Shown: positions 1 to 9,876 of the stretch, one piece after another
Layout: each line of letters opens with the position of its first letter
Position numbering within the stretch: position 1 is the stretch's first letter
Origin: Endomychus coccineus
Lineage: Eukaryota > Arthropoda > Insecta > Coleoptera > Endomychidae
Direction: 5' to 3'
Length of the DNA stretch: 64,000 nt
Assembly: GCA_958510875.1 (NCBI GenBank)
Contig: OY294070.1
Coordinates: forward strand, 23,303,631-23,367,630
Program-made: the position numbers and the translations under genes
The notes under the pieces: model-generated
Database searches by the model: none
Seen by the model: the letters and a program-made list of their open reading frames with translations, nothing else
Told to the model about the DNA's origin: nothing

Positions 1-1
1 G

Positions 2-60
2 GCTGCAAGGATATGTAACAAAAACCATCCTGAACGTAGCGTTCGCCATAAGTACGTAAC
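2..60 (+). pseudogene. Tc1/mariner-like transposase, 5' fragment
   Basis: The frame from base 2 reads AARICNKNHPERSVRHKYVT, the first DNA-binding helix region of an insect Tc1/mariner-type transposase. The same gene resumes at 1578 with KYVTELISKFVETGSV, so the reading frame was cut by the PLE at about 61-1577. The bases AAGTACGTAAC occur on both sides and are the target-site duplication. The gene also runs off the left edge of the window. Confidence 0.7.
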
Positions 61-90
61 AATATAATAAGATTCTTGACCCAGTATGAA

Positions 91-440
91 TTATATAAAA
101 AATTCTCGGGAATTAGGTCACATTAACACTCTGTTATAAATGTTCATCTTTACGTACGTTTCGGTCTCACGACCATCATCAGAAGACTTATTTTGTTAAA
201 AAGGGGTTAACTAAAACTAATTAGTACAAGCGTCCATATCGCACAATCTTCAATCAAAAAGCTCACGCCGTCGAAACGAACAGAACCACGAATAATCGAA
301 AATTGTATTGTTAATATTAAAGTATAGATTTTTTTGTAACAAGAAACCACTGTTAAGTAATATTCTCATAATGTACAAACGCATATTGCTGAGGTCTCAA
401 AGCAACTGAAGTTCTAAGCTATTTGTTTGTAATAACACGA
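91..440 (-). repeat. PLE terminal repeat, left arm
   Basis: This is the 3' terminal repeat of the PLE relative to its coding strand. It is the reverse complement of 1231-1577 with a few percent divergence and holds one hammerhead motif on the minus strand. Bases 61-90 form a short tail outside the arm. Confidence 0.85.
146..187 (-). ncRNA. hammerhead ribozyme, left PLE arm
   Basis: Read on the minus strand: stem I strand GUCUU, core CUGAUGA, one extra U, stem II GGUC-GUGA-GACC, core GAA, and a tiny stem III ACG/CGU with a two-base loop. Stem I closes on AAGAU, so one pair is a G-U wobble. It is the same fold as the right-arm copy with one base change. Very short stem III is typical of PLE hammerheads. 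Confidence 0.8.
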
Positions 441-567
441 CTCAGAGTAGATTTATGACGTACTTGAAAAGGTTTTAGACCTGCATTGGAATTTAGTTTA
501 CTTTGAGCGTTCTTCCTAAAATATACTTTTAACATTATAAAGACGTATGTAGGAATTTGCAAGAGTT

Positions 568-1230
568 TTAATTAATCAAGTTAGTATAAATCTGACTCAA
601 TCCTTGAATATCATTCCTATGATTTACAGAATTTGAATCCCTTTTTATGTGAATCATCTCCAGGATAGATCTTTTATAATAAATGGTTTCTTTAGTTAAA
701 ATATTAACATTTTTGTAATCAAATTGATGGTTATAATCAAAACAGTGCTTAGCAAGGGCGGTGGAATTTTCTAAGTTATTATTTCTTGTGCTATACTTAT
801 GGCCGTACATTCTTTTTTGTAAATATTGTTTAGAGATTCCAGTATAAGTTCCATCACAATCTAAACAATTTAATTTATATACTGTGTGGGTTTGTTTATC
901 TTTAGGTATTACAGGTTTTAGATTTGAGAAATATTTCCCAACACAGTTAGTAGGTTTATGCGCAACATTTATATCGTACTTTTTCAAACATTTCTCAATT
1001 TTTTCTGAGGTCTCCGGAATGTATGGTAAAGTTATATAATTGTCTGTATTACCTGTTATGTTATTTTTATAAGAAGAACCATTATAGATTTTGTTTATTC
1101 TCTCTTTAATGATAGGATTGTAGAAAGTTTTTGGGTAGCCATTCATTTCCAATGCATTACGAACAATTTTTAAATTTTTGGGACGGTCCTCTGCGTGGGA
1201 TAATTTTACCGCGCGGTCTATGAGGCTGGG
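568..1230 (-). pseudogene. PLE GIY-YIG endonuclease domain (C-terminal part of polyprotein)
   Basis: The uninterrupted frame (about 220 residues) has the features of the Penelope endonuclease: the first catalytic Tyr region VYKLNC, a CxxC pair (CLDC), the second motif TYTGISKQYLQKRMYGH with Tyr and Arg, a conserved ALAKHCFDYNHQFD segment and the late catalytic Glu in SILEMIHIKR. In a full element this domain nicks DNA to prime reverse transcription. The RT domain is missing, and the start lies in foreign repeat sequence, so it is a truncated gene although open. A second copy at 53.7 kb shares the LSHAED region. Confidence 0.85.
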
Positions 1231-1577
1231 TCGTGCTATTACAAACAAATAGCTTAGAACTTCAGTTGCTTTGAGACCTTAGCAATATGAGTTTGTACAT
1301 TATGAGAATATTACTTAACAGTGGTTTCTTGTTACAAAAAAATCTATACTTTAATATTAACGATACAATTTTCGATTATTCGTGGTTCTGTTCGTTTCGA
1401 CGGCGTGAGCTTTTTGATTGAAGATTGTGCGATATGGACGCTTGTGCTAATTAGTTTTAGTTAACCCCTTTTTAACAAAATAAGTCTTCTGATGATGGTC
1501 GTGAGACCGAAACGTACGTAAAGACGAACATTTATAACAGAGTGTTAATGTGACCTAATTCCCGAGAATTTTTTATA
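1231..1577 (+). repeat. PLE terminal repeat, right arm
   Basis: Inverted copy of 91-440, lying upstream of the endonuclease frame and pointing away from it. It holds a second hammerhead motif on the plus strand. The first few residues of the endonuclease reading frame (to about 1248) come from this arm and are not native coding sequence. Confidence 0.85.
1484..1525 (+). ncRNA. hammerhead ribozyme, right PLE arm
   Basis: All three stems can be paired by eye. Stem I is 1484-1488 (GUCUU) with 1521-1525 (AAGAC). The core CUGAUGA is 1489-1495, followed by one unpaired U. Stem II is GGUC/GACC closed by a GUGA tetraloop, then GAA (1509-1511). Stem III is ACG/CGU with a UA loop. Predicted self-cleavage is after A1520, within GUA. 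The bulged U after CUGAUGA departs from the minimal consensus and could affect rate. Hammerheads in PLE repeats are known; activity here is inferred. Confidence 0.82.
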
Positions 1578-2040
1578 TAAGTACGTAACGGAATTGATTT
1601 CAAAATTTGTGGAGACGGGTTCAGTAATGGATAAAAAAAGGGCACCCATTGGAATTGTTAATGATGAAGGAGGACAGGCCCAACTTATGCCAAACACGCA
1701 ATCTGTACGACAACTTTCTGCAGCTTCCGGTATTAGCCAATCTAACGTTTTCAGAATTTTACATAAGCACAAGTTCCATCCGTACAAAATTAAATTAATT
1801 CAGGAATTAAATGATGATGATTGGGATCGAAGGCAAGAATTTTGCGAAATTATGGTCGAGCGTATCAACAATAACCCAAATGTCTTGTATAACGTTTGCT
1901 TTTCTGACGAATGCACGTTTTTACTTAATGGAGAGGTTAACCGGCATAACTATTTCGAGAAGCTCACACTCAACATCGTGAAAAGCTAAACGTTTGGGTA
2001 GGAATTTTGGGAGACCACCTAATTGGACCTCATATTAAAA
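1578..2040 (+). pseudogene. Tc1/mariner-like transposase, middle fragment
   Basis: This continues the transposase that starts at the left edge. It shows the second helix-turn-helix region (SAASGISQSNVFRILHKHK) followed by FHPYKI and the first catalytic aspartate in FSDECTFLLNGEVNRHN. After about 1985 the frame slips, and a short stretch (NVWVGILGDHLIGPH) matches the next part of the DDE domain before homology fades near 2040. The regions carrying the second and third catalytic aspartates are missing, so it cannot encode an active enzyme. The family is common in insects; the exact subfamily is not assigned. Confidence 0.75.
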
Positions 2041-3650
2041 TTTAACTATTGAAGTATTATAACATTGTATTTGCAAATAAGTTACTTTTGCGCTTTTGAA
2101 TAATTTTCGTGCATTGTCGGCTTTAGATGCATTTTTACCGGAAACCATTGCTTTAAGCGACTTAGACAAGGTATACCTTTCTTAAGCATAAAAGATGAGA
2201 AAACAAATTTTTCTAGTTGATATTGACATACAGTGTGAGGCAAAAAAGTTAGGACCGTTTCAAAGGAGATGGAACCCTGTATGTGGCGCCTCCTATCAGT
2301 AATCAAAAAACTGAGAACATATTTGAATTCAGCGTGATAAAAAAACCCTGTATACTGAATTTCGTCCGATTATCACATGTTTATCCAAAAATATTAAAAA
2401 AAAAACCAAACAAAAAATTAAAATTCAACACCCTGTATCTTTTGAACGAAGGCGTTGAGGACCGATGTTCATGGAAACTTTTTTCTCATTTTAGTGTCAT
2501 CTATCGCCTGACACTATGCACGGTACTTTTTTCTATGTCATCCTGTATACGTTTTATAACATTCTTTTATTCCAGTCTTCACCCGTGATCTGTATATTGA
2601 GTAATAATTGTAAATATTTTTGTATTTTTTGTACTTATAATGATATGGGTATATTCCTGGAAAAACAAATTCCGACGACGCCATCACCATCATTTTTGAA
2701 CTTATATTTTTTTTCTCTTTATCCTGAAATGCACCTCGGCCATTATTCGCGATGATAAATTCAGCATTGGATTACATTTATTACTTTTGCCGTAATAGGG
2801 CTTGGGCACCAACTTTGGATCATTCTGTACATTCGGAATAGAATAAAAACATACATTTAGAACCTTCTGTGGTCCTGTAAGACATTTTTGTTTTTTATTT
2901 TTTGTAATTCATAAATCATTATTCTATCAATATTTAATATGTTACGCGCAAGACAACACCTGAAGGGCAGAATATCAAACCGAAAATCTATCTGTTATAA
3001 ACGTAAAGTTTCTTCCTGGATAAAGTCTCGCGAAGTTTTCAAGACAATTAATCTTCAGCTGAAATTTTATATTGGACGAAGTATAGTTCAGTGGAGTGTT
3101 CCGAGACCATACGAGTATTTCCCCAGCGTGTTTGACGTCACGAAAATCAATTTTCGCACAGACTTTTCTCCTCCAATCGGAAGCGGCGTCTAAAGAAATC
3201 GCTCGCGGAGATGGCGTACTTCTTTTATTTATATTAGACTTCATAAAGAAAACGCTCCCACAGCACTCTTCAGCAACGACGCCGAAATTAAACACTGCAC
3301 AACGTAAACTTCGGGAATTAATCTTCCAAGGAAAAAATTCGACTCGACTAGATTGTTTCAGCTTCCATTGTTATGATATCTGAAACTCCTTACACGTATA
3401 ACATTGCATTATAATAATTTTGGATTTCTCATCGTTCCATCGATTTAGTTACGTAAGCGTTTCAAATTGATATTTATGGGATATTGATTCAGTATGATAG
3501 AATACAACAGTTTCCTTCATAACTAGTGTAGTGTGTAAATATTCCATGCAAATCGGGTATAAGAAAATAAATAAATCTACGAAAGAATACTTTATTTTGT
3601 TTTTTAAGAATTTGAAGTTACAATTTTTTGTTAAATTCAAATGAAACGAT
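2041..3650. other. no recognisable gene
   Basis: AT-rich sequence with no coding homology I can name. Short CCCTGTAT motifs recur at about 2274, 2345 and 2431, resembling ends of Tc1/mariner-type elements seen elsewhere in the window, but no paired terminus or duplication could be fixed. Confidence 0.5.
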
Positions 3651-3653
3651 CTT

Positions 3654-3767
3654 AAGATGATATTGGACGATCGGCGAGTTAGAGTCCACGAGATTGTTGA
3701 GGCCATCTGTATTTCAACCGAACGAGTACGAAACATTTTGCATACATTTTTGAATATGAGAAAGGTA
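3654..3767 (+). pseudogene. mariner transposase fragment, left of pogo insertion
   Basis: Encodes ILDDRRVRVHEIVEAICIST and ERVRNILHTFLNMRK, the second helix-turn-helix of mariner transposases. It stops at the TA at 3766-3767 and resumes at 6099, where a pogo-like element has inserted. A related mariner at 29376-29500 shows the same region uninterrupted. Confidence 0.8.
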
Positions 3768-6098
3768 CCGTAAAACGGGGCAACTTGGTCACTCTATTCA
3801 GACTTTTTTCAAAATATCTTCATTATATTTTGACGCATGTGGACCAAATTTTTTTCCCAAACCGACTTCAACGTAATGAAAGAGCTGAAGTTCGTAAAAA
3901 GTAATGTTTTTGTTTAATATAAGAAAAAATATATATATGTGGGGTGTCCAAGTTACCCCGGGTTTGGGGCAACTTGGTCACTTTTGCTAATTTCAATCAA
4001 ATGAACGTTTTTAATGATTTGCATGGCCAAGTTACCCCGAATTCGTTTGGAAATTGATAAAACGAACCCGTAGCTACTTATTTCAGTTCGAAAATTTCAT
4101 AAATAACACAAAAATAACGACAAAAATTTCCCAAAAATATTTTATTTATAAAAATATCAAACTTAGAGATACGGAAACAACATAAAATGTAAAAGAAAAT
4201 CTAAACTCGTAACTCCAACTAAATCTTAGCTCATTCACTGGGGTGTAAAATCTTTGTCGGCGTCAGAATCGTCTTGATATTCCAACGGCTCTGCATCAGA
4301 ATCGTCACAGTAATCTCATTTGAAATAAGGATCTTTACTTCCGTTGTTGCATAGGCCACATATCCATTTAAGGCACTGAATACATTTGATCCATTCTTGT
4401 CCGCCAAGAAAGTCTTTCCAGTTACAAAAACAAAGGCCACACTTTGCATCTGTTTCACTTTTCTTTTGTCTCTCACTTTTTTGCCTAGGCTGAGTTGGAC
4501 GAGATTTCTTCTTATTTTTGTTCTTTCCGACTATACCAGACGATCCTGGGCCAGCTAATGGCTTCGACGCAGTTACAATTGGTTCATCTGTGGGAGCCAG
4601 GTTATCATCTTCGTCTGTTGCCAAATTTTTACCAGGCTGAAGTTTCTTGCCCCTTTTTTTCTTCGGATTTGCTTCACTGCTAATTCCTCTGTGTTCTTTC
4701 AGAAGATCAATCAATGATGCATCAAGAGATCTTCCAATGGTGTCTCGATCGTCTGGTGTTAATCCATCTGGAATTCTTTTCAGAACCTCGTTTGCATTAG
4801 GTGGATAAAGCCCAGTGGCTCGAAATCCAGATATCAAATTTTGGCTGACACTCTCAGATATGGCTTTCCATAACCTAGAAAGCAAATTGGGAAACTGCTC
4901 TTTGGGAAGATTTCCTGGATATCGGCTTTCCTTTCTCCAGTTGTCTAAAATCTTTCTCCAGCACTTTTTCATGGGTCCAAATACAGCTACATCAAGTGGC
5001 TGCATTAGATGGGTGGCATTTGCAGGAAATGGAGTTATATAAATACCATGCTCCTTACAGGACTGAATAACTGCAGGTGAAAAGTGGCTGGCGAGATTAT
5101 CACCTACAACAACAGTTGTAGCACCAGGTTTTCGTGTTTCCGTTATGTGCGGGAGGAGGATTTTGGAAAACCATGTCTCGAACAGGTTCATATCAAACCA
5201 ACCGGAGGGGCTACTGGCATATTTCGTTCCAGGAGGGCCGCCTTCTGTCCAGTTTTCATATAAATTTCCAGATTTATAAACGACCATGGGAGGCAGTAGA
5301 TCCCCCTTTGCATTTCCGCACACCATAATGCTAATAGAGGTGCGAGAGTGGTTCTGTACCCTTTCAATCCTTTTTGTGTTTCTGGGGACCACCACTTTTT
5401 TTGCTCCAGGATCATCTGTGACATTTGTCTCGTCATAATTGTAGATATTGAAATCATCTGCATCCTTCAGGGCTTCATTGATATTGGTGAAAAAATTTAA
5501 AATGTCTTCACGGTCGACGGATGATCTGGACCTTTTTATGTTCGAGGCTAGGCGAATGGACAACCTGTTTCTCTGGATGAATGCATCAAGAAAATCTTCT
5601 CCTGGAGTGTTGTTTTTGAAGATCGTGACTGTTTTCCCTTGTTTGTCTAGGTATTTTGCGATGACCGTCCTCACATCCAGCCTGATTAACGGGAAACCCC
5701 AATCAGCCACAACTCCGAGGGTCTCAGATATACTGCGTTCTTCTTCGGATGAAAGGACTCTTGGGCGGCCCACTGCTCCAGAATTTTTGCCAAGAATCTT
5801 ACGACCCAAAGTTGTCCGAGGTACCTGATACGTTTGCGCAGCTAATTTTTTCGACATCCCCTCCTTAACAGCTTGTACGGCTTTTTGCATGTTCTCTTCT
5901 GAGTAGTCTTGGTAGGGCTTTGCCCCGGGTGTTCTCTGGTAGTTTCTCACCATTTTTAGTTACTAGTTACCTGGAATAAAAGATGGGCACCTGAAAATCC
6001 AACTAAAAAAGAACAGGAGGAAAAGTATTAACCGAAACAAAAATTAAATCATAGGTGACCAAGTTACCCCGGGGTGGCCAAGTTACCCCATATTACGG
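3768..6098 (-). mobile_element. pogo-like DNA transposon, apparently complete
   Basis: A 2331-bp element flanked by TA duplications (3766-3767, 6099-6100) inside a mariner copy. The ends form an imperfect inverted repeat of about 25 bp (21 matches), starting CCGTAA and containing GGGGcAACTTGGtCAC. Copies of the core GGGGYAACTTGG recur subterminally at about 3945-3985, 4023-4037 and 6057-6088 in both orientations, likely transposase-binding sites. One long intact transposase gene fills the minus strand. Structure and TA target fit the pogo/Tigger branch of Tc1/mariner. Intact coding capacity suggests recent insertion. Confidence 0.92.
4316..5953 (-). CDS. pogo-like DDE transposase, 545 aa, intact
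   Basis: Cut-and-paste transposase expected to bind the element's terminal repeats in the nucleus. Residues about 10-60 form a Psq-type helix-turn-helix (NMQKAVQAVKEGMSKKLAAQ, then VPRTTLGRKI). A CENP-B-like second DNA-binding region follows at about 70-150. The catalytic core has D174 (YNYDETN), D285 (VVVGDNLASH) and D321 (HLMQPLDVAVFGPMKK), a DD35D arrangement. The C-terminus is basic (KKKRGKK, KNKNKKKSR) and ends in a Cys-rich finger (CGLC, CIQC, CGLC), like the PHD-type tails of some pogo proteins. The start ATG is near the right inverted repeat, and no stop or frameshift interrupts it. Length fits the family. It could be active; a host-domesticated gene is unlikely because the termini and TA duplication remain. 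Confidence 0.93.
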   Translation of the reverse strand: MVRNYQRTPGAKPYQDYSEENMQKAVQAVKEGMSKKLAAQTYQVPRTTLGRKILGKNSGAVGRPRVLSSEEERSISETLGVVADWGFPLIRLDVRTVIAKYLDKQGKTVTIFKNNTPGEDFLDAFIQRNRLSIRLASNIKRSRSSVDREDILNFFTNINEALKDADDFNIYNYDETNVTDDPGAKKVVVPRNTKRIERVQNHSRTSISIMVCGNAKGDLLPPMVVYKSGNLYENWTEGGPPGTKYASSPSGWFDMNLFETWFSKILLPHITETRKPGATTVVVGDNLASHFSPAVIQSCKEHGIYITPFPANATHLMQPLDVAVFGPMKKCWRKILDNWRKESRYPGNLPKEQFPNLLSRLWKAISESVSQNLISGFRATGLYPPNANEVLKRIPDGLTPDDRDTIGRSLDASLIDLLKEHRGISSEANPKKKRGKKLQPGKNLATDEDDNLAPTDEPIVTASKPLAGPGSSGIVGKNKNKKKSRPTQPRQKSERQKKSETDAKCGLCFCNWKDFLGGQEWIKCIQCLKWICGLCNNGSKDPYFK

Positions 6099-6226
6099 TA
6101 TCTGCCAGAGTGGTGCTGTATTCTCTGTTAAGAACAACCGCGACCGTATGACAACTTCAAAGGATGTTTTGGCCATGATCAAGCGCGAAAAGAAGGACTA
6201 TCCGAAAGCTATAGGCTTCCTATAAA
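6099..6226 (+). pseudogene. mariner transposase fragment, right of pogo insertion
   Basis: Continuation of the fragment ending at 3767. With one frame change it reads VKNNRDRMTTSKDVLAMIKR, the linker before the mariner catalytic domain. Homology ends near 6226, before any catalytic residue. The join SAR at the TA matches KLSARW-type sequence in related copies. Confidence 0.75.
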
Positions 6227-6552
6227 TTATTATGGCTTATTCATGATCGAGCTCTTTCTTTACTGTAGAAGACAAGGGAAAACATCGTCAACATCAAGAA
6301 ACGTGTATGTAATTGAAGGACTTGGTCGTACATATTTTCAAAAATCTGAATCGACATCTATGTTCAAGGTGTATCTAAATATTCAAATATTCAAATATTG
6401 AATTATCCAAATATCTGAATATTCGAATATCCAAATATCTGGATGGTTAAAAATTTAAGGATATGTGGTTTTCATATTCGGGGCAAGGATGAACATCGAA
6501 ACGAATCCATCAAGAGTCTTCTGAAATAGAAATCAGGGGAAATCCATAAACA

Positions 6553-6845
6553 GAACTGCTTTGGATATTTTATTTCCGAAAGAGTACCAAGAAACATCAA
6601 ATGAAGTAGACAATTATTTTTCTGAAATTATTCTTCAAAAAAATTGTTGTCCTTTGCAGTGGTGGAGAAATAATGAAGGTAAATATCAAAAGCTATCAAT
6701 ATATGAGAAGCGGTATCTTTCAATACGAGCCACATCAGTTCCGTCTGAGAGCATTTTCGAGAGCTGGTAAATCATTTTCAGCTAAGCGATCTTGCTTAAA
6801 GTCAGAAAACGTGAAAAAAAGTTGTTTTTTGAGTGAAAATTTATA
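6553..6845 (+). pseudogene. hAT transposase C-terminal dimerisation region
   Basis: Reads EVDNYFSEIILQKNCCPLQW, then NNEGKYQKLSIYEKRYLSIRA and TSVPSESIFE, the hallmark hAT C-terminal motif (CPLxWW...yL.ipATSVPSER.FS). After one frame slip it continues SAKRSCLKSENVKKSCFLSE to a stop near 6845, matching the family's usual ending. The catalytic core is absent. Confidence 0.8.
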
Positions 6846-7010
6846 AACTTTGATTTTAAATAAAAAATATACTGTGATATTTTCAATTTATTTTACAATT
6901 TTCCTAATACCTTTTGATCGTTGACATCTAAAAATTTGAATATCCGGATATCGAAATAGTTACACATATTCTCAATCAATCAAAAAAATATCTGAGTATT
7001 CGCAATTAGG

Positions 7011-8987
7011 CCAGGGTCGATAATTTTTGAAACAAAAAAAAATAAAAGTAGGATGAAACTCATTGGAAATGGAAGAGAATATAACAAAAATGGAAGGAAA
7101 AATGATTTACGGGAGATCTGAGGTCGGGAAGGGGAAGGGGGTCAGTTTTTAAGGGTAAAAAACGGCTTATCTTGATTTCCGGCAAAACTACAAGTCCTAT
7201 GGAAAAAAGTTAAATGGCAAAGTTGTAGGTAATAAAAAGATCTACAACTTTTGTATCCAGAGTTTTTTCACATAATCTCAAAATTTATGTGAAAAATTCA
7301 AACAACCAAGTTTTCGGTTTTTTATTTTTATCTTTTACAAAAAAGGAAATTTTTCCCACGAAATTCGGTGAAAGCTTACCTTTTTATGTACCAAACACAC
7401 TAATTTTTTTGACTTAAAATATTTATTTTTTCACCTTATTTTGACTTAATATCAAAAAAGCACCCTAATTTTCAATCGAAAATTCTCGCATCAAAACATC
7501 TGCTTTTTCAAAAAAGTCGGTGGGATTTTTGTTTGTTCAAATCTCTTTTTTCTGATTCGGAGTAAAAAATGTACATTACTATGGTAAATGTTCTCAAAAA
7601 ATGCAAAGAAACGAAAAAAACTCGAATCCGAAAATCATTATGTACAATTTTGTAGGTAGGATTTAAAGGGGATTTCATCTAAAAAATGTGACTGTTGCTA
7701 TTTTTTTCAGTAAAAAAGTTGATTTATTAAATTCTAATTACATTTATGTCATAGAAAATGTCATAATATATAAATATACATGTAAATCGTACTATTGAAT
7801 TTAGATACTTTATATTGATTACGTTATTCATTAAAATATTTTTAAAAACATTAATCTTGTTATTTATAAATACCAAATCTTGATTTATAATCACTTATCT
7901 ATTAGTTTTTGTCTCTTTGATGGCATTTATTTATCGTTAGATTAGACAAACCTTCCCGATTCTAGTAGATCTTCGAAATCTTCAAGACCATCACCGTCTT
8001 CGTCTCGAATATTATTTCCAGTCTGCATTGGTTTTTCATCCACAATTTCTTCTGGATCATTAACTTCCTCGTAGCTTTTTCCTTCCACATTGGACCATTT
8101 TTCAGAACCATGACATTTTGAGCATGAATTTCTGCATTTTAAACAATGTTTTCGGCAGCAACATTTTAAACTGTTACATCCAGTTTCACAGCTGCAGCAA
8201 ATACTTTTGAGCAATATTTCCGGAATTAATTCCTTTTTGCAAATTTGGGCATAATGTCACGTTGATGTTGCTTCCAGCCCCAATCTGTTTCTGTCAGTTC
8301 GTTACCCAGCCAAGTTTGAAGCTTTTCGAGTAATTGAAATATAAATTTTAATAAATAGCTCAAAATTGTACATAATGATTTTCGGATTCGAGTTTTCAAA
8401 AGTGCAGTTTCGTTGCATTTTTTGAGAACATTTACCATAGTAATGTATATTTTTTTACACCATCAGAAAGTAGAGATTTCAACGAACTATAAGCTTACCG
8501 ACTTTTTTAAAAAAGCAGATATTTTGACGTGAGAATTTTCGATTGAAAATTAGGGTGCTTTTTGGATATTAAGTCAAAATAAGGTGAAAAATAAATATTT
8601 TAAATCAAAAAAATTACGATATGTTTAGGACGTAAAAAGGTAAGCTTTCACCAAATTTCGTGAAAAAAAATTTTTTTGTGAAAGATAAAAATAAAAAACC
8701 AAAAACTTGGTTATTTGAATGTTTCACATAAGTTTTGAGGTTATGTGAAAAAAGTGTGGATACAAAAGTTGTAGATCTTTTCATTACCTACAACTATTTA
8801 ACTTTTTTCCATAGGAGATAAACCATTTTTTACCCTTAAAAACTCACCCCCTTCCACTTCCCGACCTCAGATCGCCGTAAATTATTTTTCCTTCCATTTT
8901 TGTTATATTCTCTTCCTTTTCCGATGGGTTTCATCCTACTATTATTTTTTTTTCAGTTTTTACCATTCTCAAAAGCTTCAGCCCTGG
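7011..8987. mobile_element. long-arm foldback transposon carrying a Cys-rich gene fragment
   Basis: The ends read CCAGGG and CCCTGG and begin inverted arms of roughly 600 bp: 7011 to about 7630 pairs with about 8395 to 8987. Shared blocks include GTTGTAG...ATCTACAACTTTTGTATCC and GGTGAAAGCTTACC. The central 750 bp carries a broken minus-strand Cys-rich gene. It sits inside a hAT remnant. I could not find a clean target duplication. The superfamily is not identified. Confidence 0.75.
7942..8438 (-). pseudogene. Cys-rich (CXC-like) transposon protein, C-terminal fragment
   Basis: Two overlapping frames form one protein tail: LQTWLGNELTETDWGWKQ, then IMPKFAKRNELIPEILLKSI, then a Cys cluster (CCSCETGC, CCCRKHCLKC, CSKCHG) and an acidic end. 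This order (GW motif, a Pro-rich link, then CxCxxxC repeats) is shared by a poorly described family of element-encoded insect proteins; I cannot give it a function. The Cys pattern recalls tesmin/TSO1 CXC zinc motifs. A related upstream segment lies at 26440-26667 inside another foldback element. Confidence 0.6.
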
Positions 8988-9159
8988 TTTATATCCAGAT
9001 ATCTGAATATCCAAATAAATGAATATTCAGATATTCAAATATTCAAATATTCAAACATTTGAATATTTGAATATTTGCAAATATTCAAATATTGGATAAT
9101 TTGAATATTCAAATAGGATTATAAACAAATACTTGGATACGAAAAATTCAGACCCCTAG

Positions 9160-9876
9160 ATTATAAGCGTCGAACATGGAAATAAAAAATAAAAATTACA
9201 ACTATGTAATGAAAAACAAAATATTATGAATGAAATCGTTCTTGTATTAACTTACAAACCACGAAGCTAATGTAATTATAAAGCATTTCTAAAAAAAATT
9301 AATCTCTAATTTATATACCTTCTATAATTATGTTTTTCGTTAATATACAAACAAAGAACGCATACCACAAGTATACAGTTACTTCCAAAACTACTATATT
9401 TCGTTATGTAATGTTATTTATTTTCCAAGCAAGAATACAGAAATACACACACACACACACCCACCGGTATATCATTTAACTGTTTTCAACTAAAACTAGC
9501 AGGAAGTAAAAACCCAGATGCAATTAAACGTTCAAATGTCTACTATAGGATGATAGCCTATTATTGTTCCGTAAATTGAATTAGCAAGAGAGCAAGCGGT
9601 CACGATTCCGATTCGGCAAGGTGTCTATGGTCGCTGTAGGCGATTGGCGACGCTCGGTTGTTCAGAAGATGCTCCAATGTTTCCTCGGCCACCTTGGGTG
9701 CGCATGTTGGATGTGTGTGACTGTTCATTTCTATTGTTGCAAGTGCTGTGTACTCGTAACCAGAGTCGGACTAGAAACTTTCCATTTGGTCAAACTACCG
9801 TACCATTATCTCAGTAAAATATAATTGCTCTGTGCAAACCAATGACTATAAATAGAAATAGACACAACATCGCCTA
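9160..9876. other. no gene; short (AC)n microsatellite
   Basis: Contains an (AC)n run at about 9443-9462. Otherwise no homology or structure that I recognise. Confidence 0.5.

Larger units (their letters stand above)
61..1577 (-). mobile_element. Penelope-like element, 5'-truncated, with inverted terminal repeats
   Basis: Two arms of about 350 bp (91-440 and 1231-1577) are near-identical reverse complements and flank a GIY-YIG endonuclease frame read leftwards. A hammerhead ribozyme lies in each arm. The element interrupts a transposase gene at AAGTACGTAAC, which is repeated at both borders (about 11-13 bp). PLEs are known to carry LTR-like repeats in either orientation, often with hammerheads, and to make target duplications of variable length. 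The reverse-transcriptase part is absent: the coding region is joined directly to the right arm at about 1230. Confidence 0.88.
6370..9158 (+). mobile_element. hAT element remnant, interrupted by a foldback element
   Basis: AT-rich blocks made of short palindromic ATATTCAAATATTC-like units at 6370-6445 and 8990-9115 resemble subterminal repeats of hAT elements. The right block ends with GTCTGAA-like sequence near 9158. A hAT C-terminal coding fragment lies just inside the left block (6553-6845). The foldback element 7011-8987 sits between that fragment and the right end. Exact ends and an 8-bp duplication were not resolved. Confidence 0.55.

Noticed and set aside
4316..5953. Host-domesticated pogo/CENP-B-like gene.
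   Set aside because: Inverted termini, subterminal repeats and the TA duplication are intact around it, so it is a resident transposon.
9621..9824. A 67-aa Cys-rich frame near 9.6 kb.
   Set aside because: Short, isolated and without a recognisable pattern; likely chance.
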